This document shows, piece by piece, positions 35,332 through 44,419 of a stretch of 64,000 nucleotides of DNA. This DNA comes from Hallella colorans. GTDB lineage: Bacteria; Bacteroidota; Bacteroidia; Bacteroidales; Bacteroidaceae. The stretch covers positions 148,147-212,146 of the forward strand of contig NZ_QENY01000003.1 in the NCBI RefSeq assembly GCF_003096815.1, given 5' to 3'. The position numbers and the translations under genes were made by a program. The number at the start of each line of letters is the position of its first letter. Within the stretch, counting starts at the first letter, position 1. The notes under the pieces were generated by a model that worked only from the letters and a program-made list of their open reading frames with translations, had not been told where the DNA came from and did not search any database.

Positions 35332-36616
35332 ATTGCGTTCACATGCAGCGTATAGCCCAGAGAAGATAGCTTTAAAATGCGAGGGAAAGTCATATTCGTA
35401 TTCAGCATTATTTAAAGCCGCTTGCCGTAAATCAACAGAATTGGGTGATGTTACACGAAAAATGGTACCAATCGTGGCAACTTCTACTTTTGATTTTGTT
35501 ACATCTTATTTCGCAATCCATCTTGCAAATGCTGTAGCTGTGCCCTTAGATAAAGAATTACCATCCTGTAAAAGAAAGCAACTTATAGATTTTTTTTCTG
35601 GGAAGATTGCTCCAGAGGGTGTGGCAGATATTCTCTATACAACAGGTACAACAGGAAAATCCAAAGCAGTCATGATAAGTCATGAAACCATTATGGCTGA
35701 TGCGGAAAATTTGGTTGAGGCACAAGAGTATGATGGTGATTTAACATTTATCATCAATGGACCTTTGAATCATATTGGTAGTTTGTCGAAAATCTATCCC
35801 GTTATTTACACAGGAGGAACAATCCAGTTGATTGATGGAATGAAGGATATTAACCGTTTCTTTGAGGTAATAGATGATGCGAATACCAAGGTGGCAACCT
35901 TCTTGGTTCCAGCTTGCATACGTATGCTCTTGACCTTTGCAAAGGATAAATTGACATCGTATGCTAATAAGATAGATTTCATAGAAACGGGAGCAGCTCC
36001 CATGCCATTAGAAGATATGCGTCTGTTGTGTCAAGTTTTGCCTCAAACCCGACTTTACAACACCTATGCATCTACAGAAACAGGCATTATTTCTACTTTT
36101 AATTATAATGATGGCGAATGTTTGGCAGGTTGTTTGGGAATGCCAATGAAACGATCCTCATTTTTCATTACAGACGACGGTGTCGTTGGGTGTAAGGGAA
36201 AAACACTTATGATGGGATATTGGAACGATACGGAAACAACAGCAAAAGTACTAAAAGATGGTACCATTATTACAGCAGATTTAGGGTCTATAGATATGAA
36301 AGGTAGGTTACGTCTGCATGGACGAAGTGACGATGTTATAAACGTTGGAGGTTATAAGATTGCACCTACAGAGATTGAAGACATTGCATTGGCTTTTTCT
36401 GGCGTGAAAGATTGCATTTGTATCGAGGCTCCACATCCTGTTGTTGGAAAAGTATTGAAACTGTTGATTGTACCAGATGTCGATTATAATCGAAAGAATC
36501 TGGTGAATTACCTCAAATCTAAATTAGAATCTCATAAAGTTCCTGTATTATATGGTGAGATTGCTGAAGTGCGGCGTACATTTAATGGAAAAATCGATCG
36601 CAAGAGTTATCGATAA
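35315..36616 (+). CDS. AMP-dependent acyl/aryl-ACP ligase
   Basis: 433 residues, shorter than typical 500-550-residue ligases mainly through a reduced N-terminus. The adenylation motifs are intact: P-loop YTTGTTGKSKAVMIS, YASTETG (A5), GRSDDVINVGGYKIAP (A8) and the C-terminal catalytic Lys in FNGKIDRKSYR (A10). It should activate a carboxylic acid with ATP and load the ACP encoded immediately upstream, probably an aryl acid starter. Last gene of the cluster; the IS4-like end with its hairpin follows after 44 bases. The sequence is A+T rich (about 35-38%). Confidence 0.8.
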   Translation: MTIEDKLRSHAAYSPEKIALKCEGKSYSYSALFKAACRKSTELGDVTRKMVPIVATSTFDFVTSYFAIHLANAVAVPLDKELPSCKRKQLIDFFSGKIAPEGVADILYTTGTTGKSKAVMISHETIMADAENLVEAQEYDGDLTFIINGPLNHIGSLSKIYPVIYTGGTIQLIDGMKDINRFFEVIDDANTKVATFLVPACIRMLLTFAKDKLTSYANKIDFIETGAAPMPLEDMRLLCQVLPQTRLYNTYASTETGIISTFNYNDGECLAGCLGMPMKRSSFFITDDGVVGCKGKTLMMGYWNDTETTAKVLKDGTIITADLGSIDMKGRLRLHGRSDDVINVGGYKIAPTEIEDIALAFSGVKDCICIEAPHPVVGKVLKLLIVPDVDYNRKNLVNYLKSKLESHKVPVLYGEIAEVRRTFNGKIDRKSYR

Positions 36617-36660
36617 AAAATTATTACTGTCCGCTAAACTTTTGGGTAAGATACAAATTT

Positions 36661-36698
36661 AGGGCTGACACTTCTCACGAGATATCAGCCCTTTTTGT
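36661..36698 (+). terminator. Hairpin terminator at the IS4-type left end
   Basis: AGGGCTGA pairs with TCAGCCCT around a loop containing CTTCTCACGAG, followed by five T. The same hairpin, with a longer perfect stem, recurs at the IS end near 63945. It would stop read-through from the polyene operon and from outside the IS. Confidence 0.65.
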
Positions 36699-36730
36699 TA
36701 TCATTGCTTTTGCTTCCAAACTCAGATAAC

Positions 36731-37208
36731 ATGGGCAAAAGTACACATTTCTTCGGACAGCCAGTATATGGTCAGCTGATAAAATCTCTCGACCATGATA
36801 AAATAGTTGAAATAAGCCGTCGAAACGGCGGTGAGCGGTATGTGAAAACCTTTGACGGCTTCACCCATCTTCTTACGATGCTGTATGCAGTCATCATGCG
36901 CTTCAACTCCCTGCGCGAGATAGAGGCGGCAATGACGGCTGAGGTGCGCAAGCTTCACCACATAGGCACTGACAGGGTTCCTAAGCGCAGTACCCTGTCA
37001 GATGCAAACACCAGACACTCGGAAAAGTTCTTTGAGGACGTGTACCGCGACCTTTACGAGTCCAATAAGGACAGACTTTCTTCGGACAGCCGACGGCAAT
37101 GGTACGGAGGAATGGATAAAACGTCTGAGAATCATCGATTCCACCACGATAGCCCTGTTCTCTAACGTCATCTTCAAGGGCGTGGGCCGGCATCCTAAGA
37201 CGGGAAGG
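36731..37208 (+). pseudogene. IS4-family (DUF4372-type) transposase, N-terminal fragment
   Basis: From ATG 36731 (MGKSTHFFGQPVYGQLIKS) about 120-130 residues match DUF4372/IS4 transposases common in Bacteroidales (RYVKTFDGFTHLLTMLYA, TLSDANTRHSEKFF). Around 37090-37105 the frame shifts, and the true frame resumes as EEWIKRLRIIDSTTIALFSN and GVGRHPKTGR. It then ends at about 37208, where IS256-like sequence begins. The catalytic core is missing, so this is a remnant. Confidence 0.75.
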
Positions 37209-37985
37209 TACTGTCCTTAAAAGTGTGTAATTCATCTTTCCTTTCTCTGTACTTCCACTGTTATTTTATTCTTTTCTTTCCAGTTCTTGAATTGATATAT
37301 TCTCCTTTCATATGTTGTCTTTGTTTCCTCCATCGCCACGGCTGCCAGGAGGAAGATGACAGACTTCTCTGATGGCATGGATGTTCGCATTTGGATGGTT
37401 CTCCTGTACTTCCTATTGAGCCTTTCAATCCAGTTGGTCGTATATATGCACCTCTGCACTTGGGCCGGGAAGTCCATATACGTGAAGTAGGCACTGTTGC
37501 GTTCAGCCTTGTACTTTCTTAGTGCAGGATATTTCCTTTCCCATTTCTCGACAAAGGTAATGAATTGTTCGTATCCCTGCAAGGAATTCATCTCGTTGTT
37601 CTCCAATTGGAACACCTCACTGAGCTGCTGCGCCATTACCGGTTTGTCTTTATGTGATGCGCCGCTGAGTATCTGTCGCTTGACGTGTGCCACGCAGAAC
37701 TGGTGTGCGGCACCGGGAAAGGCTGCACAGACGGCATTCTCTATTCCTTGCAATGCATCGGAAACGACTAAGTCTATCTGTTCGACGCCTCTTTGCTTCA
37801 AGGCCTCAAGCTCGTCTTTCCAGCACAGAGCCCCTTCTGTGGGATGATTGACAACCGTGAGCACCTCCCTGCTGCCGTCTTCCAATACCCCCAGAATGGT
37901 ATAGTAGGCTTCCTTGGACACCTGTCTGTCCCTACGGGTGGAAATAAAGGTGGCGTCGATATAGACGGCTAAGTAGGGATACTCT
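37209..37985 (-). mobile_element. IS256-family remnant (transposase C-terminal half)
   Basis: The minus-strand frame runs from about 37985 (YLAVYIDATFIS) through an internal Met at 37921 to the stop at 37232. It contains the Asp-bearing YIDATF, LVVSDALQGIEN, FCVAHVKRQIL and the C-terminal TTNWIERLNRKYRR block of IS256/MULE-type transposases. The N-terminal half is absent, and the upstream edge coincides with the left end of the next element. It inserted into, or recombined with, the IS4 fragment. Confidence 0.75.
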
Positions 37986-39487
37986 GTAAATTCCTAACTA
38001 ATTGTTTGCCAGAGTAATATATTATTTGTACCTTTACATAAAACCCCCGAACGACCCATCACGGGCAGAATCGGGGGAAAATTCTTAAAAAAATCGTTGT
38101 GAAGATACAAAAAATTTCTGATATAACACCAACTTTGCCCTTTACGGAGTTCAATATTTTACAAGCTTATCGTGATAGCTTTGTAAAAAGTGAACTTGGA
38201 CGTATCCATTCCCAACTCCCGCTAAAGGAGTTGGCAGCTGAGTATACGAATTGCATTCATAAGAGTAAGCGAGGGAAAAAGCCACTTTTCTCGCCAGAGG
38301 GGGAAATCGCTCTCATGTTTCTCAAACCCTACACAGGTCTGTCAGATGACGGTCTGATAGAGATGCTCAACGGAAGCATCCATATGCAGATGTTCTGTGG
38401 TGTGTTCATCAATCCTTCCCATCCCTTCAAGGATGGTAAGATTATAAGTGCCATACGCAATCGTCTTGCCAGAACTCTTGACATTGACAACTTTCAACGC
38501 ATATTGTACGACAAATGGAAAGACAGCCTTAAGAACAAGGATCTGTGCCTGACGGATGCTACCTGCTATGAGAGCTACCTGCGCTTCCCGACAGACATCA
38601 AACTGCTTTGGGAGTGTTGTCAATGGCTTCACGATCTGCTCGTTTCTGAGAGCAAACACTTGTCAGAACGTGTTCCAAGAAGCAAGTACAATGATGTTGC
38701 CAAGGCCAGACTTGTATATGCCAAGCAACGCAAGCACACGGCTACGTCCACCCGAAAGCTTAAGAGAAGACTTCTGAAACTTCTCTCCAAGCTCCTCTTC
38801 CAGTGGAACCGTCTTTGCAAATTATACCGCCCCTGCATCAGCCTGTCGGCAGAACAGGAAAAGCGTCTCTCTGCAATACGCACCGTACATCTTCAACAGT
38901 CAGACTTGTTCTCTGGCAAGGAGGTTAAACACCGTATCGTCAGTATCGACCGTCCCTATCTCCGTCCCATTGTCAGAGGCAAGGAAAACAAGCGTGTGGA
39001 GTTCGGGGCAAAAGTCAACAACATACAAATTGACGGCATATCATTTATAGAACACCACTCCTTTGAAGCTTTCAACGAGGGTGTTCGTCTTAAGCAATGT
39101 ATTGAATATCAGGAATCTCTAACGGGAATCAAGGTCAGCCGTGTAGGTGCCGACTCCATATATGCCAACAATGCCAACCGCTCTATGTGTACAGAAAAAG
39201 GCATAATAACATGTTTCACCAGAAAAGGTCCGAAGCCCAAGGAAGAAGCCGAATGTCTCAAGACGGCAAGACGAATTATCGGAAATCTTAGGGCAACGGC
39301 AATGGAGGGTAGCTTCGGAAATCAGAAACAGCATTATGACGTAGGACGCATCAAGGCACGCAATATGTTCAGCGAAAGATTGCTACTCTTTTTCGGCATA
39401 CATACGGTAAATGCTGCTATTCTTGCCGCAAGGGAGATGGCGCAGACTATAAAGAAGACAGCTTGACAAAAATTAAAGTAATTTTAC
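37986..39487 (+). mobile_element. Insertion sequence with IS5/IS1182-like DDE transposase (about 1.5 kb)
   Basis: The left end GTAAATTCCTAACTAATTG (37986) and the right end, read on the minus strand GTAAAATTACTTTAATT (39487), form imperfect inverted repeats of about 24 bases. Inside is one intact transposase gene. No clear target duplication is visible. It truncates the IS256 remnant on its left. Confidence 0.6.
38099..39466 (+). CDS. DDE transposase (IS5/IS1182-like)
   Basis: 455 residues from GTG 38099. The N-terminal DUF772-type region includes FSPEGEIALMFLKPYTGLSD. The catalytic acids are probably the Asp in CLTDATCYESY, the Asp in VGADSIYANNANR and the Glu in AMEGSFGNQKQHY. The frame is intact and of normal length, so the element could be active. 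Family placement between IS5 and IS1182 is uncertain. Confidence 0.75.
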   Translation: MKIQKISDITPTLPFTEFNILQAYRDSFVKSELGRIHSQLPLKELAAEYTNCIHKSKRGKKPLFSPEGEIALMFLKPYTGLSDDGLIEMLNGSIHMQMFCGVFINPSHPFKDGKIISAIRNRLARTLDIDNFQRILYDKWKDSLKNKDLCLTDATCYESYLRFPTDIKLLWECCQWLHDLLVSESKHLSERVPRSKYNDVAKARLVYAKQRKHTATSTRKLKRRLLKLLSKLLFQWNRLCKLYRPCISLSAEQEKRLSAIRTVHLQQSDLFSGKEVKHRIVSIDRPYLRPIVRGKENKRVEFGAKVNNIQIDGISFIEHHSFEAFNEGVRLKQCIEYQESLTGIKVSRVGADSIYANNANRSMCTEKGIITCFTRKGPKPKEEAECLKTARRIIGNLRATAMEGSFGNQKQHYDVGRIKARNMFSERLLLFFGIHTVNAAILAAREMAQTIKKTA

Positions 39488-39599
39488 GATTCCATAGATG
39501 GGTATGGAAGGAACAAGTGTGTCCATACGTCTCATAATTTAAGATTTTTGAGCGAAAGATACATCAAATTCTTTTCCAAGAACTTTTTCAAGGAAAAGA

Positions 39600-40689
39600 A
39601 TATGATATTTTACTGCTTATGAGGATTTCCAAAAGGGAATTAGCTGAATTTCCCTAGCTAAACCTACATATCTGGCTATCCCACCATGAAACCATCTGTG
39701 AATAGATCCAATGGTACGTTCCACTTTGTACCGTGTCTTGCTGATAGCTACATTAACACGCTGCTCTCTTTCCGTTAGCTTACGTCCCCTTACTCCTTTG
39801 TGCATGATACGACTCTTGAGCTTCATACGTTTAAGTACATCCTTGTTTGCTGTAGAATCATAACCCTTGTCGGCATAAACAGGTGTACCTTGTGGAAGTT
39901 TAGCTTTTTCTAATGGCTTTTCCAAATGTTTGATGTCACTTTCGTTAGCCGGTGTGGTTTCCTCGGCTATCACCAAGCCGTTCTCATCTGTAACCGAATG
40001 TCGCTTGTAACCGAAGTGTAGCTTCCCCATCTTCTTTACCCAACGTGCTTCACCATCAACATTGGGCTTGACGATTTCATTAACCATTGCCTTTTCTGCA
40101 ACATCCCTGCCTGATTCCTCATTGCGATCCTCAACTACTTCGTATTCCTTACGGCCGCGAGGTCGACGAGGACTATCCGTGATACTTGCATCAACGATGG
40201 CACCACGCTTAACCAAAACACCAGCCAACTCTAACTGGCGATTTATCTCTTGCAGCACATTGTCATAAAGGTCGGCTTCAACCAAAATGTTACGGAAACG
40301 GCATACAGTTGTACTATCTGGAGCGCAGTCATCCAATCCTAAACCAACAAAGCGACTGAAGGACAGACGGTCATTTACCTGTTCTTCGACCTCGCCGTCA
40401 CTCAAGCCATACCATGTACGAAGAAGTTCGGTCTTGAACAACACAAGGCTGTCATAGCTTGGACGACCAGTGGGACGGTTGCCTTTGGTGTAAGCAATTT
40501 CAATAAGTCCACGAATGGGATTCCAGTCGATTATCTGATCAATTTGTAAGAAAAAGGTCTGTTTAACCTTACGATGACCAACTATTAGGTCAGCAAAACT
40601 CGGAGAAGAAGGACGTTGTTTCATACTATAAAGGTACAAAAATATGATGAAATGAGCAAACTTTGAACAATGAGTTTTGCAGAGGTCTC
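39600..40689 (-). mobile_element. IS5-family element (ISPg1/IS195-like), 3' end truncated
   Basis: The right end GAGTTTTGCAGAGGTCTC at 40672-40689 matches the GAGACC...TTTTGCAAAACTC ends typical of this IS group. No matching inverted end exists at the left, and the transposase C-terminus is altered, so the left side is lost. The 112 bases between 39488 and 39600 hold no recognisable feature. Confidence 0.65.
39617..40624 (-). CDS. IS5-family transposase (probably C-terminally damaged)
   Basis: About 335 residues from ATG 40624 (MKQRPSSPSFADL). N-terminal DUF772 pattern: GRPSYDSLVLFKTELLRTWY. DDE core: Asp in KRGAIVDASITDSPR, Asp in TPVYADKGYDS, Glu in RYKVERTIGSIHRWFHGG. The protein ends with AREIQLIPFWKSS, where relatives have a further hydrophobic helix, so the last residues may be replaced. 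Catalytic residues persist, but the missing left terminus should block transposition. Confidence 0.8.
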   Translation of the reverse strand: MKQRPSSPSFADLIVGHRKVKQTFFLQIDQIIDWNPIRGLIEIAYTKGNRPTGRPSYDSLVLFKTELLRTWYGLSDGEVEEQVNDRLSFSRFVGLGLDDCAPDSTTVCRFRNILVEADLYDNVLQEINRQLELAGVLVKRGAIVDASITDSPRRPRGRKEYEVVEDRNEESGRDVAEKAMVNEIVKPNVDGEARWVKKMGKLHFGYKRHSVTDENGLVIAEETTPANESDIKHLEKPLEKAKLPQGTPVYADKGYDSTANKDVLKRMKLKSRIMHKGVRGRKLTEREQRVNVAISKTRYKVERTIGSIHRWFHGGIARYVGLAREIQLIPFWKSS

Positions 40690-40787
40690 AAAATAGGAAA
40701 AACAAAGGACAAATAGATAATGGATAATTAGAATTGCATGTATTCTGTGATATCCCGTGTTCGCAATGTGTTCGCAAGCAAAAGAAA

Positions 40788-40816
40788 AAGGAGTTGCGCT
40801 AATGGCGTAACTCCTT
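40788..40816 (-). terminator. Rho-independent terminator of tRNA-Met
   Basis: On the minus strand AAGGAGTTACGCC pairs with GCGCAACTCCTT and is followed by TTTTCTTTTGC. It lies 11 bases beyond the tRNA 3' end. Confidence 0.75.
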
Positions 40817-40827
40817 GATTTTCAGCG

Positions 40828-40901
40828 TGGACCAGCCTGGGCTTGAACCAGGGACCTCCAGATTATGAGTCTGTTGCTCTAACCAACTGAGCTACAAGTC
40901 C
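40828..40901 (-). tRNA. tRNA-Met (anticodon CAT)
   Basis: The minus strand reads GGACTTG (acceptor), GCTC/GAGC (D stem), an anticodon arm with loop CTCATAA, a variable AGGTC and T stem CCTGG/CCAGG around TTCAAGC, then CTGGTCC and discriminator A. Length is 74 without encoded CCA. The CAT anticodon with this body fits elongator tRNA-Met; a CAT tRNA-Ile2 is the alternative. Base pair 27-43 is A-G. It lies at the boundary between low- and high-G+C DNA, with the IS pile on its 3' side. Confidence 0.85.
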
Positions 40902-41344
40902 ATGTAAGTCTGCAATGGCGCAGACGAATTAAGTGGCTGCAAAGATAGCGGGTTCTTGGCAAAATTCCAAATGTTTTTAGCAAAAAAAAGATAAAATGTG
41001 CGATTTTGACCATTTGACGCTCTGTATTTGGCCTTGTGTGAGGATGGGACTGATATGACATAGCAAGACAAACGCTGTTTTGACGACAGAAAACACTCTT
41101 GTCCGTGACAGAATGGTGCGTGGCATGCAATACGGCGACGAGCGTTTTGTTTACACCGCTTAGATGCGACGATGGCATGTGTAAAAAATATGACAAAAAA
41201 GTCTCCATGCTTAGCGTATACACAAATGTGTCTTGTGTTTTTGTAAATACGCCCTCATTTGGAGTTTTTATCAAAGTGTTGTATTTCAGGATTTTATGAT
41301 AATAATACAGTGTATTATACAATAAAAGTTTTTTTGCTGGTTTG

Positions 41345-41456
41345 CGTTTAAGGTTTAATCGTGTGGTGAATGGGCGTTAATCACGGTGCCATTAGGTGTT
41401 AGTCGCGCTTTGGTTAAGCGCTAAACGTGTTGCCATTAGTGCTTTTACGCGTGCCG
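41345..41456. repeat. Intergenic repeat block A (TTAATCG/GCCATTA motifs)
   Basis: Short motifs TTAATC, GTTAAT, GCCATTA and TTAGTCGCG recur every 10-15 bases. A 27-base segment at 41355-41381 matches block B (52879-52905) at 22 positions, and GTTGCCATTAGTGCTT near 41428 matches TTTGCCATTAATGCTT at 52865. The rest of the 40902-41655 gap shows no gene or stable hairpin. Confidence 0.55.
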
Positions 41457-41655
41457 AAACAAAAAACGTGTCTTTTTTTATGGCCTGGATGGCATTCTTG
41501 ACTTGGATCGGATGTCTTTTCTTTCGCTAAAACAACCCCTCATCTTGGCTTGTTTTTTGTGATTAATTTTTGACATAAAAGACAAATCCTTAAGTGTCTC
41601 ATGCCATAGCATGCTTCTTAGTTTGTGTTACCAGAACAAATAACAAGCGAATATA

Positions 41656-41686
41656 TTGGTCATTTTTTGTATTTTGAGTATCTTTG
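41656..41686 (+). promoter_or_regulatory. Promoter of the P-type ATPase operon
   Basis: TTGG at 41656-41659 and TATCTTTG at 41679-41686 are 19 bases apart, a good -33/-7 match. It lies 20 bases before the ATG at 41707. Confidence 0.6.
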
Positions 41687-41706
41687 CCAATATAAAAACA
41701 TTATTT

Positions 41707-44406
41707 ATGACAGAGCAGACATCCCATGACGTGTCGACGCATGGATTGACAGATGAACAAGTGTCGGCAAGCCGCCGTGAGCACGGCGACAACGTGTTGA
41801 CACCTCCCAAGCCAATATCATTTTATAGACTTTACTTAGACAAATATCGCGACCCCATTATCCAGATACTGCTTGTAGCTGCTTTGGTATCTTTAGTTTT
41901 GGCATTCGTGGAGAACGATTTCGTGGAGACCATTGGTATCTTCGCGGCCATATTTATAGCCACGACGGTAGGATTTTATTTTGAAATGGACGCTGCCAAG
42001 AAGTTCAGAGTGCTCACTTTGATCAACGAAGATCAGCCAGTCAAGGTGCGTCGCGATGGCCAAGTGACGCAGATACCGCGTCGCGACGTGGTGGTGGGCG
42101 ATATCATGCTTATGGAGGTGGGCGATGAAATACCGGCCGATGGGTTCTTGACAGAGGCTGTCAACCTGCAAGTGGACGAATCAAGTCTCACCGGCGAGCA
42201 GATAGCCACCAAATCATTGCGTGGCAACACGCACACTAATATCGTTGCGGAGAGTCTTGTGGGAGCGCCGTCGCATCAGTCGCTTTCTACGAGCGCTACC
42301 TTGTCCGATTCCGACAAACATGCTGCCTATCCACCACATGTGGTGCTGCGCTCGTCGATGGTTATGAATGGACGGGGTGAGGCCGTGGTGACTCAAGTGG
42401 GTGACCATACCGAGATAGGCAGAGTGGCAATCAGTGCCACCGAGCAAACCAGAACAAAGACACCATTGAGTATGCAGCTTGACAAATTGGCCAAGCTCAT
42501 ATCCAAGGTCGGCACGGTCGTGGCTATAGTAACCTTTGTGGTTTTTATGGTGCACGACATCCTCACCAACACCATTTGGCAGGGCACTGATTATCTTGGT
42601 ATGGCCCACATTGTGATCAACTATTTCATGGTGGCGGTCACGCTTATCGTGATGGCAGTGCCCGAGGGTCTGCCCATGGCGGTGACGCTTGCGTTGGCGC
42701 TCAACATGCGTCGTATGCTCAAATCAAATAACTTGGTGCGTAAATTGCATGCCTCAGAGACCATGGGAGCCGTGACTGTGATATGCACCGACAAGACGGG
42801 AACGCTCACGCAAAACCGCATGATGGTCAAAGCTTGCATGGCGGCAGACCCATCTGTGATGGATAGCGTCTTCAAGGGGGTGGCCGCTAACACCACGGCT
42901 CATTTGGATGGGCGCAAAGGCGTGGGTAATCCCACCGAGGTTGCATTGCTAAGATGGATGCAAGCGCAGGGCCAAGACTATCAGTCCATTCGCGAAGCGG
43001 CCCATGTGACCAAGCAACTGCCTTTCTCTACCGAGAACAAATACATGATAACGGTGACTGACGACCGGCAGATCTACGTCAAGGGTGCGCCAGAGATCGT
43101 TTTGGCCATGTGCGACATGGGAGCCAGTGAGCGTGCCGATGTGGCTGAAAAGCTAGCCTCCTACCAGCGCGCTGGCATGCGCGTGATAGCGCTGGCGTGT
43201 GGGCAAGGCGCTGATTTTGCCACTGCGGGCTTGCGCTACCAGGCCATATTCGCCATAGAAGACCCTATCCGCTCGGACGTTCCGCAGGCTGTCGAAGAGT
43301 GCCTCAAAGCGGGTATAGAAGTAAAGGTGGTTACAGGCGACAACTCGGCCACAGCTATAGAGATAGCCCGACAGATAGGTATATGGAACGATCATAATCG
43401 AAATGCGGAGGATCGACATATCCATGAGCTCAAAAAACAAAACGAAGAGGATAGATGGCACATCACCGGCGAGGCGTTCGCGGCGCTGAGCGACGACGAA
43501 GCTTATGAGTTAGCGCCTAAGCTCAGGGTGATGTCTCGGGCTCGACCGGCCGACAAGCAGCGGTTGGTGCAACTGTTGCAACGACGAGGCGAGGTTGTGG
43601 CCGTCACGGGTGATGGCACCAATGACGCACCGGCGCTCAACTATGCGCACGTGGGATTGTCGTTGGGGTCTGGCACGTCGGTCGCCAAGCAGGCGTCAGA
43701 CATCACGCTCTTGGATGACAGTTTCCGATCCATCGCCTCGGCAGTGATGTGGGGACGCTCGCTCTACAAGAACATACAACGGTTCCTCTTTTTCCAACTT
43801 GTCATCAATTTCTCTGCGTTGATGCTCGTGCTCGCTGGCTCGTTTGTAGGCACAGAGGTTCCACTTACGGTGACACAAATACTATGGATCAACCTCATCA
43901 TGGACACATTCGCGGCTATGGCCTTGGCCTCGCTTCCCCCATCGCATGAGGTCATGCATGACAAACCACGCCAACAAAACGAATTTATCATTACCAAGGC
44001 CATGCGAAACGCCATTTTATGGTGTGGCATGCTATTTTTTGCGGTGATGTTTACGTTTTTACTTTGGTGCGAAAGACATGGCCCAGGCAGTGTGATAGAT
44101 GTGCATGAGCTGACCCTTTTCTTCACCACGTTTGTCATGTTGCAATTTTGGAATCTCTTCAACGCTAAATGTCTGGGTAGCCATTACAGTGCTTTTCGCT
44201 ACCTGATGCGTGACCGCGGACTATTGTTGGTGTTGTTTTTCATCTTGGTGGGCCAATGGGCCATTGTCACTTTTGGTGGTAGAATGTTTCGCACGCTTCC
44301 TCTCAGCGCAGAAGAGTGGATGGCGATAGTAGGCATTACGTGTGTAGCGGTGCTTGGCTCGGGCGAGTTGATACGTGCCGTGGGGCGTTGGCGAATGGCC
44401 CGGTAA
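41707..44406 (+). CDS. Calcium-translocating P-type ATPase (PMCA-like, P2 type)
   Basis: 899 residues from ATG 41707. Cation ATPase N-terminus (GLTDEQVSASRREHGDN), the phosphatase motif SSLTGE, the PEGLP motif of TM4 (VMAVPEGLPMAVTLA), the phosphorylated Asp in CTDKTGTLTQNRMM, the nucleotide site YVKGAPEIVL and the hinge VTGDGTNDAPAL. About ten TM helices include a C-terminal set of six. The family pumps Ca2+ out of the cytoplasm using ATP; the ion is assigned by family resemblance. First gene before ribF, 13 bases apart, so probably one transcript. Confidence 0.88.
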   Translation: MTEQTSHDVSTHGLTDEQVSASRREHGDNVLTPPKPISFYRLYLDKYRDPIIQILLVAALVSLVLAFVENDFVETIGIFAAIFIATTVGFYFEMDAAKKFRVLTLINEDQPVKVRRDGQVTQIPRRDVVVGDIMLMEVGDEIPADGFLTEAVNLQVDESSLTGEQIATKSLRGNTHTNIVAESLVGAPSHQSLSTSATLSDSDKHAAYPPHVVLRSSMVMNGRGEAVVTQVGDHTEIGRVAISATEQTRTKTPLSMQLDKLAKLISKVGTVVAIVTFVVFMVHDILTNTIWQGTDYLGMAHIVINYFMVAVTLIVMAVPEGLPMAVTLALALNMRRMLKSNNLVRKLHASETMGAVTVICTDKTGTLTQNRMMVKACMAADPSVMDSVFKGVAANTTAHLDGRKGVGNPTEVALLRWMQAQGQDYQSIREAAHVTKQLPFSTENKYMITVTDDRQIYVKGAPEIVLAMCDMGASERADVAEKLASYQRAGMRVIALACGQGADFATAGLRYQAIFAIEDPIRSDVPQAVEECLKAGIEVKVVTGDNSATAIEIARQIGIWNDHNRNAEDRHIHELKKQNEEDRWHITGEAFAALSDDEAYELAPKLRVMSRARPADKQRLVQLLQRRGEVVAVTGDGTNDAPALNYAHVGLSLGSGTSVAKQASDITLLDDSFRSIASAVMWGRSLYKNIQRFLFFQLVINFSALMLVLAGSFVGTEVPLTVTQILWINLIMDTFAAMALASLPPSHEVMHDKPRQQNEFIITKAMRNAILWCGMLFFAVMFTFLLWCERHGPGSVIDVHELTLFFTTFVMLQFWNLFNAKCLGSHYSAFRYLMRDRGLLLVLFFILVGQWAIVTFGGRMFRTLPLSAEEWMAIVGITCVAVLGSGELIRAVGRWRMAR

Positions 44407-44419
44407 CAATAGACTGACC

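Noticed and set aside
11862..36616. Ordinary fatty acid synthesis (fab) operon
   Set aside because: No enoyl reductase, FabH, FabD or PlsX; instead AMP-ligase, MMPL, LolA, O-methyltransferase and multiple acyltransferases.
11862..36616. Dialkylresorcinol (DarA/DarB) locus
   Set aside because: No KAS III-like DarB or DarA-type aromatase was found, so a resorcinol core is not supported.
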